From positions 1-64,000 of the forward strand of contig JAHBUY010000007.1 in NCBI GenBank assembly GCA_019637795.1: a DNA stretch of 64,000 nt, in the 5' to 3' direction. The notes beneath the pieces are model-generated. The model was not told the DNA's origin. It did no database searches and saw only the letters and a list, made by a program, of their open reading frames with translations. Numbering within the stretch: position 1 is the first letter of the stretch; every line of letters begins with the position of its first letter. Source of the DNA: a bacterium. Lineage in GTDB: Bacteria > Desulfobacterota > Binatia > HRBIN30 > CADEER01. This document shows positions 1-7,387 of the stretch, piece by piece. The translations under genes were made by a program, and so were the position numbers.

Positions 1-25
1 CTTGAACAGGACGGCTCGACGCGCC

Positions 26-640
26 CTACAGACGCGGGTCGATCGCCTCGCTCTCAAGAGCCAGCACGCCGAAGACGCACTCGTGGACGCGGCGCAGCGG
101 TTCGCGACGGACGAAACGGTCTAACGCCTCGATGCCGAGCGCGAACTCTTGCATCGCCAGGGTTCGCTTCGCCCGCAAACCCCTATCGCGGAGTCGATCG
201 AGATGCTCGGGCAGGGTGTACTCGGGGCCGTAAATGAACCGCAGGTACTCGCGTCCGCGCACCTTGATCGCCGGTTGCCCGCGCCCGCGGCCGGGCGGGA
301 TGAAGTCGAGGGGCTTCACCACCATGCCTTCTCCACCCGCAAACGTGAGGCTTTCCCACCATGCCGTCGCCTGCTCGATGGATGCCGGGGTCGTGAGGTC
401 GACAAACCGGTGGCGACTGGCGATGAGGATCTGCGACGCTGCCGAGGCGAGGGTGGCGGCGTGCTCCAAGTGCCAGCGGTGATCCTTATCGGCGTGCACC
501 CGCTCCTCCGAGGCGAGCACATGGAAGATCGCGAGCTTCAAATCACCAACGCCGCGGACGGCCAGCAGTAGCGTCGGTAGGCATCGGCGTAGCGCGCGGT
601 GAGCGCACTAACCGGTCGCGTGTGTCGCAGGCGGGACGCT
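26..640 (-). pseudogene. 3' fragment of polynucleotide kinase-phosphatase (Pnkp), frameshifted
   Basis: The reading frame that ends at 26 matches my memory of the C-terminal ligase-like part of bacterial Pnkp, the end-healing and sealing enzyme of RNA repair. Recognisable blocks are GGEGMVVKPLDFIPPG, YGPEYTLPEHLDRL and RRVHECVFGVLALES. The track frame can only begin at a TTG (541). Just upstream the family block RYADAYRRYCWP is present but in another frame, so one base appears to be missing near 560. The kinase and phosphatase domains that normally make up most of this protein of roughly 850 residues are absent. The usual partner Hen1 is not seen. I infer a dead gene remnant in the flank of the mobile element; the 5' limit is approximate. 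A sequencing error could explain the frameshift but not the missing N-terminal domains. Confidence 0.75.
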
Positions 641-887
641 GAGTACCTCCGCACAACATGGGCACGAGGCGCCGGCGTTGGGGGCGGTGACGGTGCCGGC
701 GCCGGCGCGAACTACGGCTCCTGACGGTAGAACGCGTCGGAAGGGAACCAAGAGCGCTAAGCTGCGACGCGATTCAGCACGCAGGAGCGGCCCGGCACGC
801 CGCTGGGGGGATGGCTCGATGGGGTGTGCGGGTTGTGCGAGGCTCCGCTCCGCAGCGTGTCCACGTACCCGGTCAAGTCGGTGGCGG
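641..887. other. stretch with no supported gene
   Basis: Between the Pnkp fragment and the next plausible gene I find only arginine-, serine- and proline-rich frames typical of non-coding translations of GC-rich DNA. No promoter, RNA gene or repeat stands out. Confidence 0.4.
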
Positions 888-1280
888 TCACTGCCACTCG
901 CCGCTCGGAAGGTCAGACCACTGGAGCATACCTGCGGGGAGCGCGTCCTTGAGTAGCTCCAGCAGTAGCCGCATGTCGGCAACGTCACTGTGCGGCGGCG
1001 GGTTCGTCGCACGCTCAAGGAAACGGCTCGCCCACAGGAGGGCCGAAGCGACCAGTACACGGTTTCCGTCATCGACGACCATACGATCACTCCCACCAGG
1101 GAATAACCTCTCCATGATCTCGTCATCGGACGGGACGGCGCCAACGTCGAAGGGCAGCTTTCCGTCTGCGGAGGCGAAAGTGATCTCCCGGAAGATGCCG
1201 ATCGCGGTCACGACCACAAAGACGCCACGCGGGGAATCGAGCAGCGCTGTTGCTTCTGCGGATCTGTCCGTCGCCGCCAT
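888..1280 (-). CDS. hypothetical protein
   Basis: I do not recognise this 130-residue protein. The composition from the ATG at 1280 looks real: mixed hydrophobic and acidic residues, for example GVFVVVTAIGIFREITF near the N-terminus and a leucine-rich helix RLLLELLKDALPAG near the C-terminus. The longer upstream extension of the same frame is arginine/proline-rich and looks like a non-coding shadow, so I reject it. There is no signal peptide or membrane segment. A purine-rich stretch lies about 12-18 bases before the ATG, so the ribosome site is weak. It sits alone in a decayed flank. It could be an intact orphan gene or a surviving part of a lost operon. Confidence 0.45.
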   Translation of the reverse strand: MAATDRSAEATALLDSPRGVFVVVTAIGIFREITFASADGKLPFDVGAVPSDDEIMERLFPGGSDRMVVDDGNRVLVASALLWASRFLERATNPPPHSDVADMRLLLELLKDALPAGMLQWSDLPSGEWQ

Positions 1281-1309
1281 GCCTACTTGTACTCCGCCTG
1301 CGGTCACGG

Positions 1310-1717
1310 TCAACTCGCTGACGCCGGCCTGCCGCGGACAAGACCGCGCCTCGTGAGAAGGCGTCCACCGGGCGTGGCGTGATGGCGGCGAATGCCCTGG
1401 CGCACGATCTGGCCGACGCATTGATTCACGCGAAGCAGCACGACCGCGCCATCGCCATGGCACGCAACGCGCGTTGGTGCGGATGGACCTTCCGGTCGGG
1501 CGGCGCACGTTGGCACATGCATACGCGGAGAAGGCGCCAATGGGTCGCCCAGCCCAGACCAAGCGCTCCGGCGAGCGCAGTAGCGAACGGCGTCGACTTG
1601 TCGCCAGCCACGGGCGCAGCACTCGGCGACGTAGCCGGCCAGCAGCTGGTGGGCGACTGGCTCGCGCTGCGACGGCCGTACGTCGACAATCGCGGTGAGG
1701 TCGAATTTCCATTCCAC
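1310..1717 (-). pseudogene. possible gene remnant, unknown product
   Basis: The first 50 or so codons from the ATG at 1717 (starting MEWKFDLTAIVDVRPSQ) have a protein-like composition and GC-rich third positions. After that the frame turns into arginine/proline/histidine-rich sequence, which suggests a frameshift or loss of selection. I do not recognise a family. It lies just upstream of the hypothetical gene that starts at 1280 and may once have been co-transcribed with it. The real coding content here may be nil. Confidence 0.2.
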
Positions 1718-1979
1718 ACGCGCGAGCGTGTCACCTCGCCGGGTCCATCGTAATCGCCAGCGGGGTGCCCATTCCGTACGCGACCGCGACGTGTCCAGCC
1801 TCGTGGTACGCGCTGACAGCGTTGCCGGTCTGGCGCTGTTGGAGAGCCAAGAGCGGCGCTTGCCCGCTTTACGCCTCCCATCTGGAGTACTCCATCCCCT
1901 GGCCGGGCGGTGTTGCGGGTTCCGCAGATCAGCCGCTCAAACCGAAACGCGGAGAGGGCTTTCGGCAACTCGCAGAGAC
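1718..1979. other. stretch with no supported gene
   Basis: Both strands give only low-complexity serine/arginine-rich frames here. I see nothing else in it. Confidence 0.35.
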
Positions 1980-2162
1980 TCATACGCGCCGATCAGCTCG
2001 ACCTTCTGCGACATGCTTGGTCACCGCGGCGATGTCGTGCTGCTGCAGGACGTGCATGTACCTCCGCACCGTCGGCGCGGCCAGGCCGGTAGCCGCCATG
2101 AGGTCGGGTGTCCGTGCAAGGCCACCGCTCGCCGGCATCATGCGCAGGATGCTGGTAACCAT
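1980..2162 (-). CDS. small helix-turn-helix-like protein
   Basis: A 60-residue reading frame from the ATG at 2162 contains a plausible winged-helix or HTH core: helix RTPDLMAATGL, turn, and recognition helix APTVRRYMHVLQQHDI. This resembles the DNA-binding part of small MarR-like or transposon-associated regulators. Upstream codons in the same frame are unlike protein. The ribosome site is weak. It ends with a TGA overlapped by an ATG, but the following frame does not look coding. The gene lies on the host side of the tRNA-Gly remnant, so it would belong to the decayed flank and not to the element. It may be a truncated relic. Confidence 0.3.
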   Translation of the reverse strand: MVTSILRMMPASGGLARTPDLMAATGLAAPTVRRYMHVLQQHDIAAVTKHVAEGRADRRV

Positions 2163-2303
2163 GTGCCCGCTCGACGAGGCGGCGATCGGCCGCAGGACAT
2201 GGCTCGGCAGCCGGCCCTTTCGCATCCCAACCCGGCACCTTCGACCCGGCACCCCCCCTTTTGCAAAAACCCGTCGCGAGTTGATCGGCTGTCCCGGAAA
2301 ACA

Positions 2304-2330
2304 AAAAGCCCTGGAGTTCCCAGGGCTTTT
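2304..2330. terminator. hairpin terminator beside the tRNA-Gly remnant
   Basis: There is a perfect 11-bp stem, AAAAGCCCTGG with CCAGGGCTTTT, and a 5-base loop. The A and T runs in the arms make it work as an intrinsic terminator in either direction. It lies a few bases beyond the 3' end of the tRNA-Gly remnant on the minus strand, the usual place for the terminator of a tRNA gene. Confidence 0.8.
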
Positions 2331-2336
2331 CGAGAG

Positions 2337-2379
2337 AGCGGGCGACCGGGGTCGAACCGGCGACCTTATGCTTGGCAAG
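2337..2379 (-). other. 3' half of tRNA-Gly(GCC); probable attachment site
   Basis: Read on the minus strand, this stretch gives the anticodon loop TTGCCAA, the 3' anticodon stem GCATA, variable loop AGGTC, the T arm (GCCGG-TTCGACC-CCGGT), the acceptor strand CGCCCGC and discriminator T. The matching 5' half is missing: upstream of the anticodon loop the sequence is GTCGAC, not the TATGC needed to pair, and no D arm follows. This is what a tyrosine integrase leaves at the far end of an element inserted in a tRNA 3' end. The polarity places host DNA at lower coordinates and the element at higher ones. I cannot find an intact tRNA-Gly copy in the window. Confidence 0.7.
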
Positions 2380-2413
2380 TCGACCAAAAGACAGAAAAGC
2401 TAGATAGTTAGGA

Positions 2414-2447
2414 GACCGCCGGTGGTCAGAAATGGTCACCGGCGGTC
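2414..2447. terminator. hairpin after the CGNR gene
   Basis: A perfect 11-bp inverted repeat (GACCGCCGGTG with CACCGGCGGTC) surrounds a 12-base loop. It lies 24 bases past the stop of the minus-strand CGNR gene and just inside the element boundary. No T-run follows, so it may act as an RNA-stabilising or Rho-type end, or as an integrase/accessory binding site near the attachment site. Confidence 0.5.
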
Positions 2448-2470
2448 GCAATCCGCAACCTATCCGCAAC

Positions 2471-3139
2471 CTACTTTCGGCGCTGCCCGACCTGCACCTT
2501 GGCGCCGAGACGCTTCTTGATTGCGGCGTGACGGCGCTCCTTGCGCGCCGCCGCCGCCCCGGTTGGATGGTTCGCGATGTACTGCGCCATCGTCGAGCGA
2601 TTCTGGCATGGCCGCGAGCAGTAGCGTTGCTGCGGGCGATGCGGTGCGTAGAGCCGCGGACAGCCATCGGCATCGCACTGCCGCAGCTCGCCTGGGATGC
2701 GAGCGAGCAACTCGGCCACCGCGGCGTAGAAGGGGCCGATGACGGACGCGTTGGAATCGGAGACGAGATAGCGCCCCCGGCCGTGCACGCGGAGGCCGAA
2801 GCGCATCGGCGCCTCCGGTAGCCACACCAGTCCGTCTCCACCGTCGCGGAGGCGGTCGAATAGTCGCCGCAACTCGCGCTGCACGGCGCGCACATCATCC
2901 GCGGTGGGCATGGTGGTGCCGCCGCCGGGATGATCGGCGAGCCGCAGTCCCGATCGGCTCCAGGCGAAGTGCAGCAAGCCGGTCTGCGCCCGGGCCAGCG
3001 CGTCGTCAGAATTGACGGGCGCCGTCGCGAAGTCCTGCAGCCACAACAGCTCATCCGTGGCGCGGCGCCCTGACACGGGCGCGGCGGATGGAAGACCGAT
3101 CGGATGGCGGACTACCCAACGCGGAGATCGCTCGCTCAT
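2471..3139 (-). CDS. CGNR zinc-finger protein
   Basis: This 222-residue protein has a C-terminal zinc finger of CGNR type: two Cys about five apart (CDADGC), then after about 15 residues YCSRPC followed by QNR, where the family usually reads CGNR. A basic tail follows. The N-terminal part fits the ABATE-type domain that usually precedes a CGNR finger, with an aspartate/arginine-rich helix around residues 80-110. Family members are stress-linked transcription regulators; here a role as an element regulator is inference. I chose the ATG at 3139 because GAGGA lies seven bases upstream. The longer start at 3190 would sit inside a 26-bp palindrome. It is transcribed away from the HTH gene, so the two share a control region. 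Confidence 0.75.
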   Translation of the reverse strand: MSERSPRWVVRHPIGLPSAAPVSGRRATDELLWLQDFATAPVNSDDALARAQTGLLHFAWSRSGLRLADHPGGGTTMPTADDVRAVQRELRRLFDRLRDGGDGLVWLPEAPMRFGLRVHGRGRYLVSDSNASVIGPFYAAVAELLARIPGELRQCDADGCPRLYAPHRPQQRYCSRPCQNRSTMAQYIANHPTGAAAARKERRHAAIKKRLGAKVQVGQRRK

Positions 3140-3183
3140 GTCGCTGTCCTCGGTAATGCCCTGACCCCCGCGTAGCACCTTGA

Positions 3184-3209
3184 AGCGCATTCGGTCAACT
3201 GAATGCGCT
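3184..3209. promoter_or_regulatory. 26-bp palindrome in the divergent control region
   Basis: The arms AGCGCATTC and GAATGCGCT are perfect inverted repeats separated by eight bases. They lie 45-70 bases before the CGNR start and about 53 bases before the HTH gene. Size and spacing fit an operator for a dimeric repressor. The bound protein is unknown; the adjacent HTH or CGNR product is the obvious candidate. Confidence 0.5.
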
Positions 3210-3226
3210 CCAGCGCCGTGAGAGCA

Positions 3227-3255
3227 TTGATGGCGCGTACCGTAGCCGGTACATA
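3227..3255 (+). promoter_or_regulatory. sigma-70-type promoter for the HTH gene, possibly leaderless
   Basis: TTGATG and TACATA are separated by 17 bases. A transcript would begin at about 3262, the A of the HTH start codon, and no Shine-Dalgarno sequence precedes that ATG. This fits a leaderless mRNA. A second palindrome (GTACCG-tagc-CGGTAC, 3237-3252) covers the spacer and the edge of the -10 box and could be a repressor site. Confidence 0.45.
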
Positions 3256-3261
3256 GCGCGC

Positions 3262-3528
3262 ATGACTACTCAGCAGCGCATCAGTCTGCAGCGCGTCGCC
3301 GACGAGACGGGGCTCAGCGTGTCGACGCTGCGGCGCGCCCTGCGCGACCCCGCCGACCCGCTGCCCTGTCTCCGCGTCGGCCTGGGCGATCCGCGTCACG
3401 CGCGCATCCTCATCGCCCGCACCGAGCTCGAGGCGTGGCTGCAGCGCCGCCACGCCGCGGCGACGGCGCCGGTGCGCGACATCGTCGCCGAGGTGGTGGA
3501 GCGCGTGACCGGCGGCGGTGCCGCATGA
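3262..3528 (+). CDS. helix-turn-helix excisionase/regulator-like protein
   Basis: This 88-residue protein has an N-terminal helix-turn-helix (LQRVADETGLSVSTLRRAL) followed by a wing-like segment ending in ELEAWLQRR. That layout is typical of MerR-fold excisionases and small phage regulators (HTH_17 type), in which the last strand reads 'xxxLxxWL'. It is the first gene of the rightward element operon, and its stop overlaps the next start by four bases. No Shine-Dalgarno sequence is present; the promoter placement suggests leaderless translation. Likely roles are excision control, early-gene regulation or helping integrase. Which of these applies cannot be told from sequence. Confidence 0.65.
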   Translation: MTTQQRISLQRVADETGLSVSTLRRALRDPADPLPCLRVGLGDPRHARILIARTELEAWLQRRHAAATAPVRDIVAEVVERVTGGGAA

Positions 3529-3860
3529 CGATGCCCTGGGGCCGCTACCGCGGCCAGGACATCGCCGACGTGCCGCTGGGCTACCTCACATGGCTGCTCG
3601 ACGAGGGCCGCGCCCTGCGCCCCGACCTCCGCCGCGCCGTCTGCGCCGAGGTAGCCGACCGGCTCGACCTCCGGCCGGAGCCGCCGGCACCACGGCGGCC
3701 GCTGCCGCCACCGGCGCTGGCGTCGGCGATCAGGGACATCATCGCCGCCGGCTACCGGGCCGTGGCACTCCGAGCGCATCCGGACCGCGGCGGCACGCAT
3801 CAGGCGATGGTCGCGGCGACCGAGGCGCGCGACTGGCTGCGCGAGCAGGTGGCGCTGTGA
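3525..3860 (+). CDS. DUF3820-like and J-domain-like fusion protein
   Basis: The start is the ATG overlapping the previous stop (ATGA). The 111-residue product opens with MPWGRYRGQDIADVPLGYLT, the signature of DUF3820-type small proteins common in phages. It ends with a helix pair around AHPDRGGTHQAMVAAT, which contains the HPD tripeptide and RGG that mark DnaJ J-domains. A proline-rich linker separates the two. J-domains stimulate DnaK, and phages use such proteins in replication initiation, which would fit its place just before the primase and helicase genes. The J-like part is short, lacking a full helix I, so a functional DnaK interaction is inference. Confidence 0.6.
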   Translation: MTMPWGRYRGQDIADVPLGYLTWLLDEGRALRPDLRRAVCAEVADRLDLRPEPPAPRRPLPPPALASAIRDIIAAGYRAVALRAHPDRGGTHQAMVAATEARDWLREQVAL

Positions 3861-4717
3861 TCGCCACGGACTGTGATGTCATTGGGGTCCCGCAGGCGAT
3901 GCGACGGCATCGCGCCTGGGTGCTGTGGCGGCCGGTGCTGCGCGACGCCAAGGTAACCAAGATCCCGATCGATGCACACACCGGCGACGCCGCGTCGAGC
4001 ACCGACCCGCGCACATGGAGCACCTTCGCCGCCGCGATCGGCGCGCTGAGAGATGGCGTCGGGCTCGGCTTCGTGTTTGCCGACCTGCACGACCTGGGCG
4101 GCGCCGACCTCGACGACTGCCGCGACCCGGTGACCGGTGCCATCGCCCCGTGGGCACTGCAGCTCGCGCAACGGCTCGATAGCTACACCGAGGTGTCGCC
4201 GAGCGGCCGCGGCATCAAGTGCTTCTTCGCCGGCAAGCTCACCGGCAAGGGGCGCCGCCGCGGACACGTCGAGCTGTATTCACGCGGGCGCTTCTTCTGC
4301 GTGACGGGCCGCCGCGTGCCGGGCTTCCCGGCGGAGCCGCAGCCGCGGCAGGCCGAGCTCGAGGCAATCGTCGCGCAGCTCTTCCCGCCGCCGGCACCAC
4401 GACCAGCCGGCGCGACCGCCGCGACCGTCATCGGCGATGATGCCGAGATCCTCGAGCGCGCCCGCCGCGCCCGCAACGGCGATCGCTTCGCGCGGCTGTG
4501 GTCCGGTGCCTGGCAGGCGGCCGGCTACGGCAGCCAGTCCGAGGCGGACTTGGCGTTGGCGTCGATGTTGTCGTTCTGGGCCGGCGGCGATCCGGCGCGC
4601 GTCGATGCGCTGTTCCGCCAGTCGGGACTGTGCCGGCCGAAGTGGCTCGAGCGCAGCGACTATCGCGACTGGACGCTCAGCAAGGCGACGCAAGGCGAGG
4701 TGTACCGCCATGCATGA
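3857..4717 (+). CDS. primase-polymerase (Prim-Pol) with helix-bundle domain
   Basis: The start is a GTG overlapping the previous stop; no ATG lies upstream in frame before the preceding gene. The 286-residue protein shows the archaeo-eukaryotic Prim-Pol catalytic set: the acidic motif GGADLDDC (about residues 76-83), the nucleotide-binding SPSGRGIKCFF, and HVELYSRGRFF with CVTGRR. The C-terminal part (GSQSEADLALASMLSFWAGG, then LFRQSGLCRPKW) resembles the helix-bundle domain that follows the polymerase domain in NrS-1-like phage polymerases. It should make primers and copy DNA for the element. Its stop overlaps the helicase start, so the two halves of an NrS-1-type polypeptide appear here as two coupled genes. 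Confidence 0.85.
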   Translation: MIATDCDVIGVPQAMRRHRAWVLWRPVLRDAKVTKIPIDAHTGDAASSTDPRTWSTFAAAIGALRDGVGLGFVFADLHDLGGADLDDCRDPVTGAIAPWALQLAQRLDSYTEVSPSGRGIKCFFAGKLTGKGRRRGHVELYSRGRFFCVTGRRVPGFPAEPQPRQAELEAIVAQLFPPPAPRPAGATAATVIGDDAEILERARRARNGDRFARLWSGAWQAAGYGSQSEADLALASMLSFWAGGDPARVDALFRQSGLCRPKWLERSDYRDWTLSKATQGEVYRHA

Positions 4718-6149
4718 CGATGGCTGGTCCGACCTCGCCGAGGACATCGAGCAGCGCGAGCGGGACGCCATCCGCGACGACGGCGCCGCAACGCGAAAAG
4801 ACTGCGTGCTCTTCGAGCATTGCACCGATCTGGGCAATGCCCGCCGCTTCGCCATGCAGCACGGCGACCGTCTCCGACACGTCGAGCAGCTCGGCGGCTG
4901 GTACGTGTACGACGGCCGGCGCTGGCAGCGCGACGAGACCGGCGAGGTGGTCCGCGCCTGCGAGCAGACGGTCCGCAGCATCTATCAGGAGGCCGCCATC
5001 GCCGGGGCGCAGAGCGACCGCGAGCGCCTGAGCAAGTGGGCACTGCGTAGCGAGGGACGCGCCCGCATCGACGCGGCGATCGCGCTGGCGCGCTACCAGC
5101 CGCCGATCGCTGCCCGGGCCGCGGACTTCGAGGCTGACGCGATGCTGTTCAACGTGCTGAACGGCACGATCGAGCTACGCACCGGCAAGCTGCATCCACA
5201 TCGGCGCGATGACCTGATCACCAAGTTGGCGCCGGTGACCTACGATCCCGCCGCCACCGCGCCGCTGTGGCTCAGGACGTTGGCGCGCATCTTCGACGGC
5301 CGATCCGAGCTGATCACCTTCGTGCAGCGTTTCGTGGGCCACGCGCTGACCGGCCTGACCACGGAGCAGGTCCTGCTCCTCCTCCACGGCGCCGGCGCCA
5401 ACGGCAAGAGCACGTTCGTGGAGGTGGTCAGGGCGCTGCTCGGCGACTACGCGCAGACCGCGGATTTCGGTACGTTCCTTGCTCGCGACGGCGCCGGCGT
5501 CCGCAATGACCTCGCCCGCCTGGTCGGCGCCCGCCTGGTCTCCGCCGTCGAGATGTCCCGCGGCGGCCGCCTCGACGAGGCCGTGATCAAGCAGGTGACC
5601 GGCGGCGACACCATCACGGCCCGCTTCCTCTTCAGAGAGCATTTCGAGTTTCGGCCGACTTTCAAACTGGTCCTCGTGGCGAATCACAAGCCGCGCATCC
5701 GCGGCACCGACTACGCCATCTGGCGCCGCGTCCGACTGGTGCCGTTCGACGTGATCATCCCCCAGGACGAGCGCGACCCGCTGCTCCAACAGAAGATCAT
5801 CACGACCGAGTTGCCCGGCATCCTCAACTGGGCGCTCGAGGGCTGCCGCCTGTGGCAGGCCGACGGGCTCGGCGCACCCGATGCCGTGAGAGCGGCCACG
5901 GACGCCTACCGCGAGGAGCAGGACGTGCTGGGCCCGTTCCTCGACGAGTGCTGCGAGCGCGGCGAGCGCTTCTTCGCGTCGGCCAGCGCCATCTACGCCG
6001 CGTTCAAGCGTTGGGCGGAGACCACAGGCGAGCGACCCATCAGTCAGCGCACGCTTGGCGAGTGGCTCCGTGAGCGCGGATTTTACTCGAAACACACGAA
6101 GACAGGCGCAGTCTGGCACGGACTGCGGGTGACGGGTGACGCGAGATGA
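4710..6149 (+). CDS. D5-type SF3 helicase / P4-family primase-helicase
   Basis: This 479-residue protein begins at the ATG that overlaps the Prim-Pol stop. The D5_N region (LFNVLNGTIELRTGKLHPH) comes first. The SF3 helicase core follows, with Walker A GAGANGKSTF at about residues 228-237, a Walker B/sensor region, and motif C LVANHKPRIRGTDYAIWRR with its arginine finger. A C-terminal winged-helix part ends in SQRTLGEWLRERGFYSK. SF3 helicases of phages and satellites form rings that melt the origin. Coupled with the Prim-Pol this gives a self-contained replication module. A possible origin lies directly downstream. Confidence 0.9.
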   Translation: MHDDGWSDLAEDIEQRERDAIRDDGAATRKDCVLFEHCTDLGNARRFAMQHGDRLRHVEQLGGWYVYDGRRWQRDETGEVVRACEQTVRSIYQEAAIAGAQSDRERLSKWALRSEGRARIDAAIALARYQPPIAARAADFEADAMLFNVLNGTIELRTGKLHPHRRDDLITKLAPVTYDPAATAPLWLRTLARIFDGRSELITFVQRFVGHALTGLTTEQVLLLLHGAGANGKSTFVEVVRALLGDYAQTADFGTFLARDGAGVRNDLARLVGARLVSAVEMSRGGRLDEAVIKQVTGGDTITARFLFREHFEFRPTFKLVLVANHKPRIRGTDYAIWRRVRLVPFDVIIPQDERDPLLQQKIITTELPGILNWALEGCRLWQADGLGAPDAVRAATDAYREEQDVLGPFLDECCERGERFFASASAIYAAFKRWAETTGERPISQRTLGEWLRERGFYSKHTKTGAVWHGLRVTGDAR

Positions 6150-6230
6150 CGCCATTTCGCCTAAGTCGTCTACGCGAGGGACTACGCTTAGAAAGTATGC
6201 GGAAACTAGTAGGTGATTCGTCACCCGTCA
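6130..6230. repeat. inverted-repeat region after the helicase gene; candidate origin
   Basis: TGACGGGTGACG (6130-6141) and CGTCACCCGTCA (6219-6230) are perfect 12-bp inverted repeats 77 bases apart. The left arm contains two tandem GGTGACG units and overlaps the end of the helicase gene. Between them lie a CTAAG...CTTAG pair and a GGTGA-TTCG-TCACC hairpin (6212-6225). The spacer is richer in A and T than its surroundings. Iteron-like repeats next to an SF3 helicase gene fit a satellite replication origin, but a terminator function is equally possible. The rest of the gap to 6398 shows nothing further. Confidence 0.4.
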
Positions 6231-6398
6231 TGCTGTGTTCCGCGCCGTGCGGATGGTCGTGCCCCCCGCGACCAGCTTCAATGGGCAACATTTCGGCCCC
6301 TGATCGAACCGCCGCAGCTCGGCTTGGGCGCCCCGAGATCGGACACACAGTCCGACGGTCACACCGCGGCAGCCCTTGTGCCACATGGAGTCTGAGCG

Positions 6399-6977
6399 AT
6401 GACGTCTGACGTGGTTGCGGATGGGTCGCGGATCGGGCCGCCGAATCGCCCTGCCGGCAAACCCGGCCGATCCGGCCCGCCCGGCAACAGCAATGCCCGG
6501 ATTCACGGCAGTTCTCGGGCCGCGGCCGACCTGAAGGAGCTGGTTCGCCGCTCCATGGACGGCCGGACGTCGGAGGCGCGGGAGGTGGCGGAGTGGTGCG
6601 CGGACTACGCCGGCGACCTGGGCGGGCTGGACGAGCTGACCACCGCCCAGCGCACACTGCTACAGCACGCCGGGCATACCGTGCTGCAGCTCCGGCGCGT
6701 CGACGCCTTCATCGCGTCGATGGAGACCATCGCCCATCGCAAGCGCCGGCAGCTCTACCCGATCATCGTGCAGCGGGCCGCGCTGGTGAACACATTGCGC
6801 GGGCTGCTCAGCGACCTGGGCCTCGAGCGGCGCGCGAAGCAGGTGCCGGACCTCGACGCCTACCTGCGCGACCGCGCCGCGACCGCTGCCGCGCCGGCCG
6901 AGGCTGCGCCGCCGGCCGAGGCGGCCGTGGTCGACGCCGAGGTGTCCGCCGACACCACAGGAGACGATCCCGCATGA
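6399..6977 (+). CDS. phage terminase small subunit-like protein
   Basis: This 192-residue protein starts at an ATG eight bases after GGAG. Near residue 20-37 it carries PAGKPGRSGPPGNSNARIHG, a version of the glycine-rich 'GxPxGNxNAxxHG' stretch that opens many phage small terminase proteins. A long alpha-helical middle follows, and then the family-like segment RRAKQVPDLDAYLRDR near residues 145-162. The alanine/proline-rich tail is probably disordered. TerS recognises the packaging site and hands DNA to TerL, encoded about 1.5 kb downstream. In satellites a private TerS can redirect helper-phage packaging. The assignment rests on motif style and gene context. Confidence 0.6.
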   Translation: MTSDVVADGSRIGPPNRPAGKPGRSGPPGNSNARIHGSSRAAADLKELVRRSMDGRTSEAREVAEWCADYAGDLGGLDELTTAQRTLLQHAGHTVLQLRRVDAFIASMETIAHRKRRQLYPIIVQRAALVNTLRGLLSDLGLERRAKQVPDLDAYLRDRAATAAAPAEAAPPAEAAVVDAEVSADTTGDDPA

Positions 6978-7387
6978 CCGACGACATCCTCGAGTGCCTG
7001 TGCCATGCCGGCCTACCGGCCCGTGCCTGCCATGCTCGCCCGCGCCTGCCGGTGCCCGTGGCGGTGACGTGCCGCGACTTCGCCCGCGCCGCCCGGCGCT
7101 ACGGCTGGTCGCTCGATTTCCTGACGCGGCAGTTCCGCGGCCGGATCGACCAGCCCGGCGAGTTCTTCGCCCGCGTGCTCGATCGCCACGACCGCTTCGG
7201 CATCGTGGTGATCCCGTTCCGGTGCGTGCTCGACTGGTATGCCCGGGAGTTGGCGTACACGCGCACCCGGCGCCCGACGCGCCGCCGAAAAATGCCCGCC
7301 GTTGCTACGTCTTGTGCACAGATTTCGGCCGGGGTGGGGTCTACCCCTTGCCCGCCCGTTTTCGTGCATTCCGGGGCCGACAGATGA
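6974..7387 (+). CDS. hypothetical element protein
   Basis: The ATG at 6974 overlaps the stop of the TerS-like gene. The 137-residue product is unrecognised. Its first 95 residues look globular, with a cysteine cluster (CLCHAGLPARACHARPR) and the helix-rich CRDFARAARRYGWSLDFLTR, and it reads like a small DNA- or metal-binding phage protein. The last 40 residues are proline/serine-rich and may be disordered. The stop overlaps the next start. Its place between the terminase genes suggests a packaging or late accessory role, which is only inference. Confidence 0.55.
   Translation: MTDDILECLCHAGLPARACHARPRLPVPVAVTCRDFARAARRYGWSLDFLTRQFRGRIDQPGEFFARVLDRHDRFGIVVIPFRCVLDWYARELAYTRTRRPTRRRKMPAVATSCAQISAGVGSTPCPPVFVHSGADR

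Noticed and set aside
2281..2403. A complete tRNA-Gly gene
   Set aside because: Only the anticodon loop to the 3' end is present; the 5' acceptor strand, D arm and 5' anticodon stem are missing.
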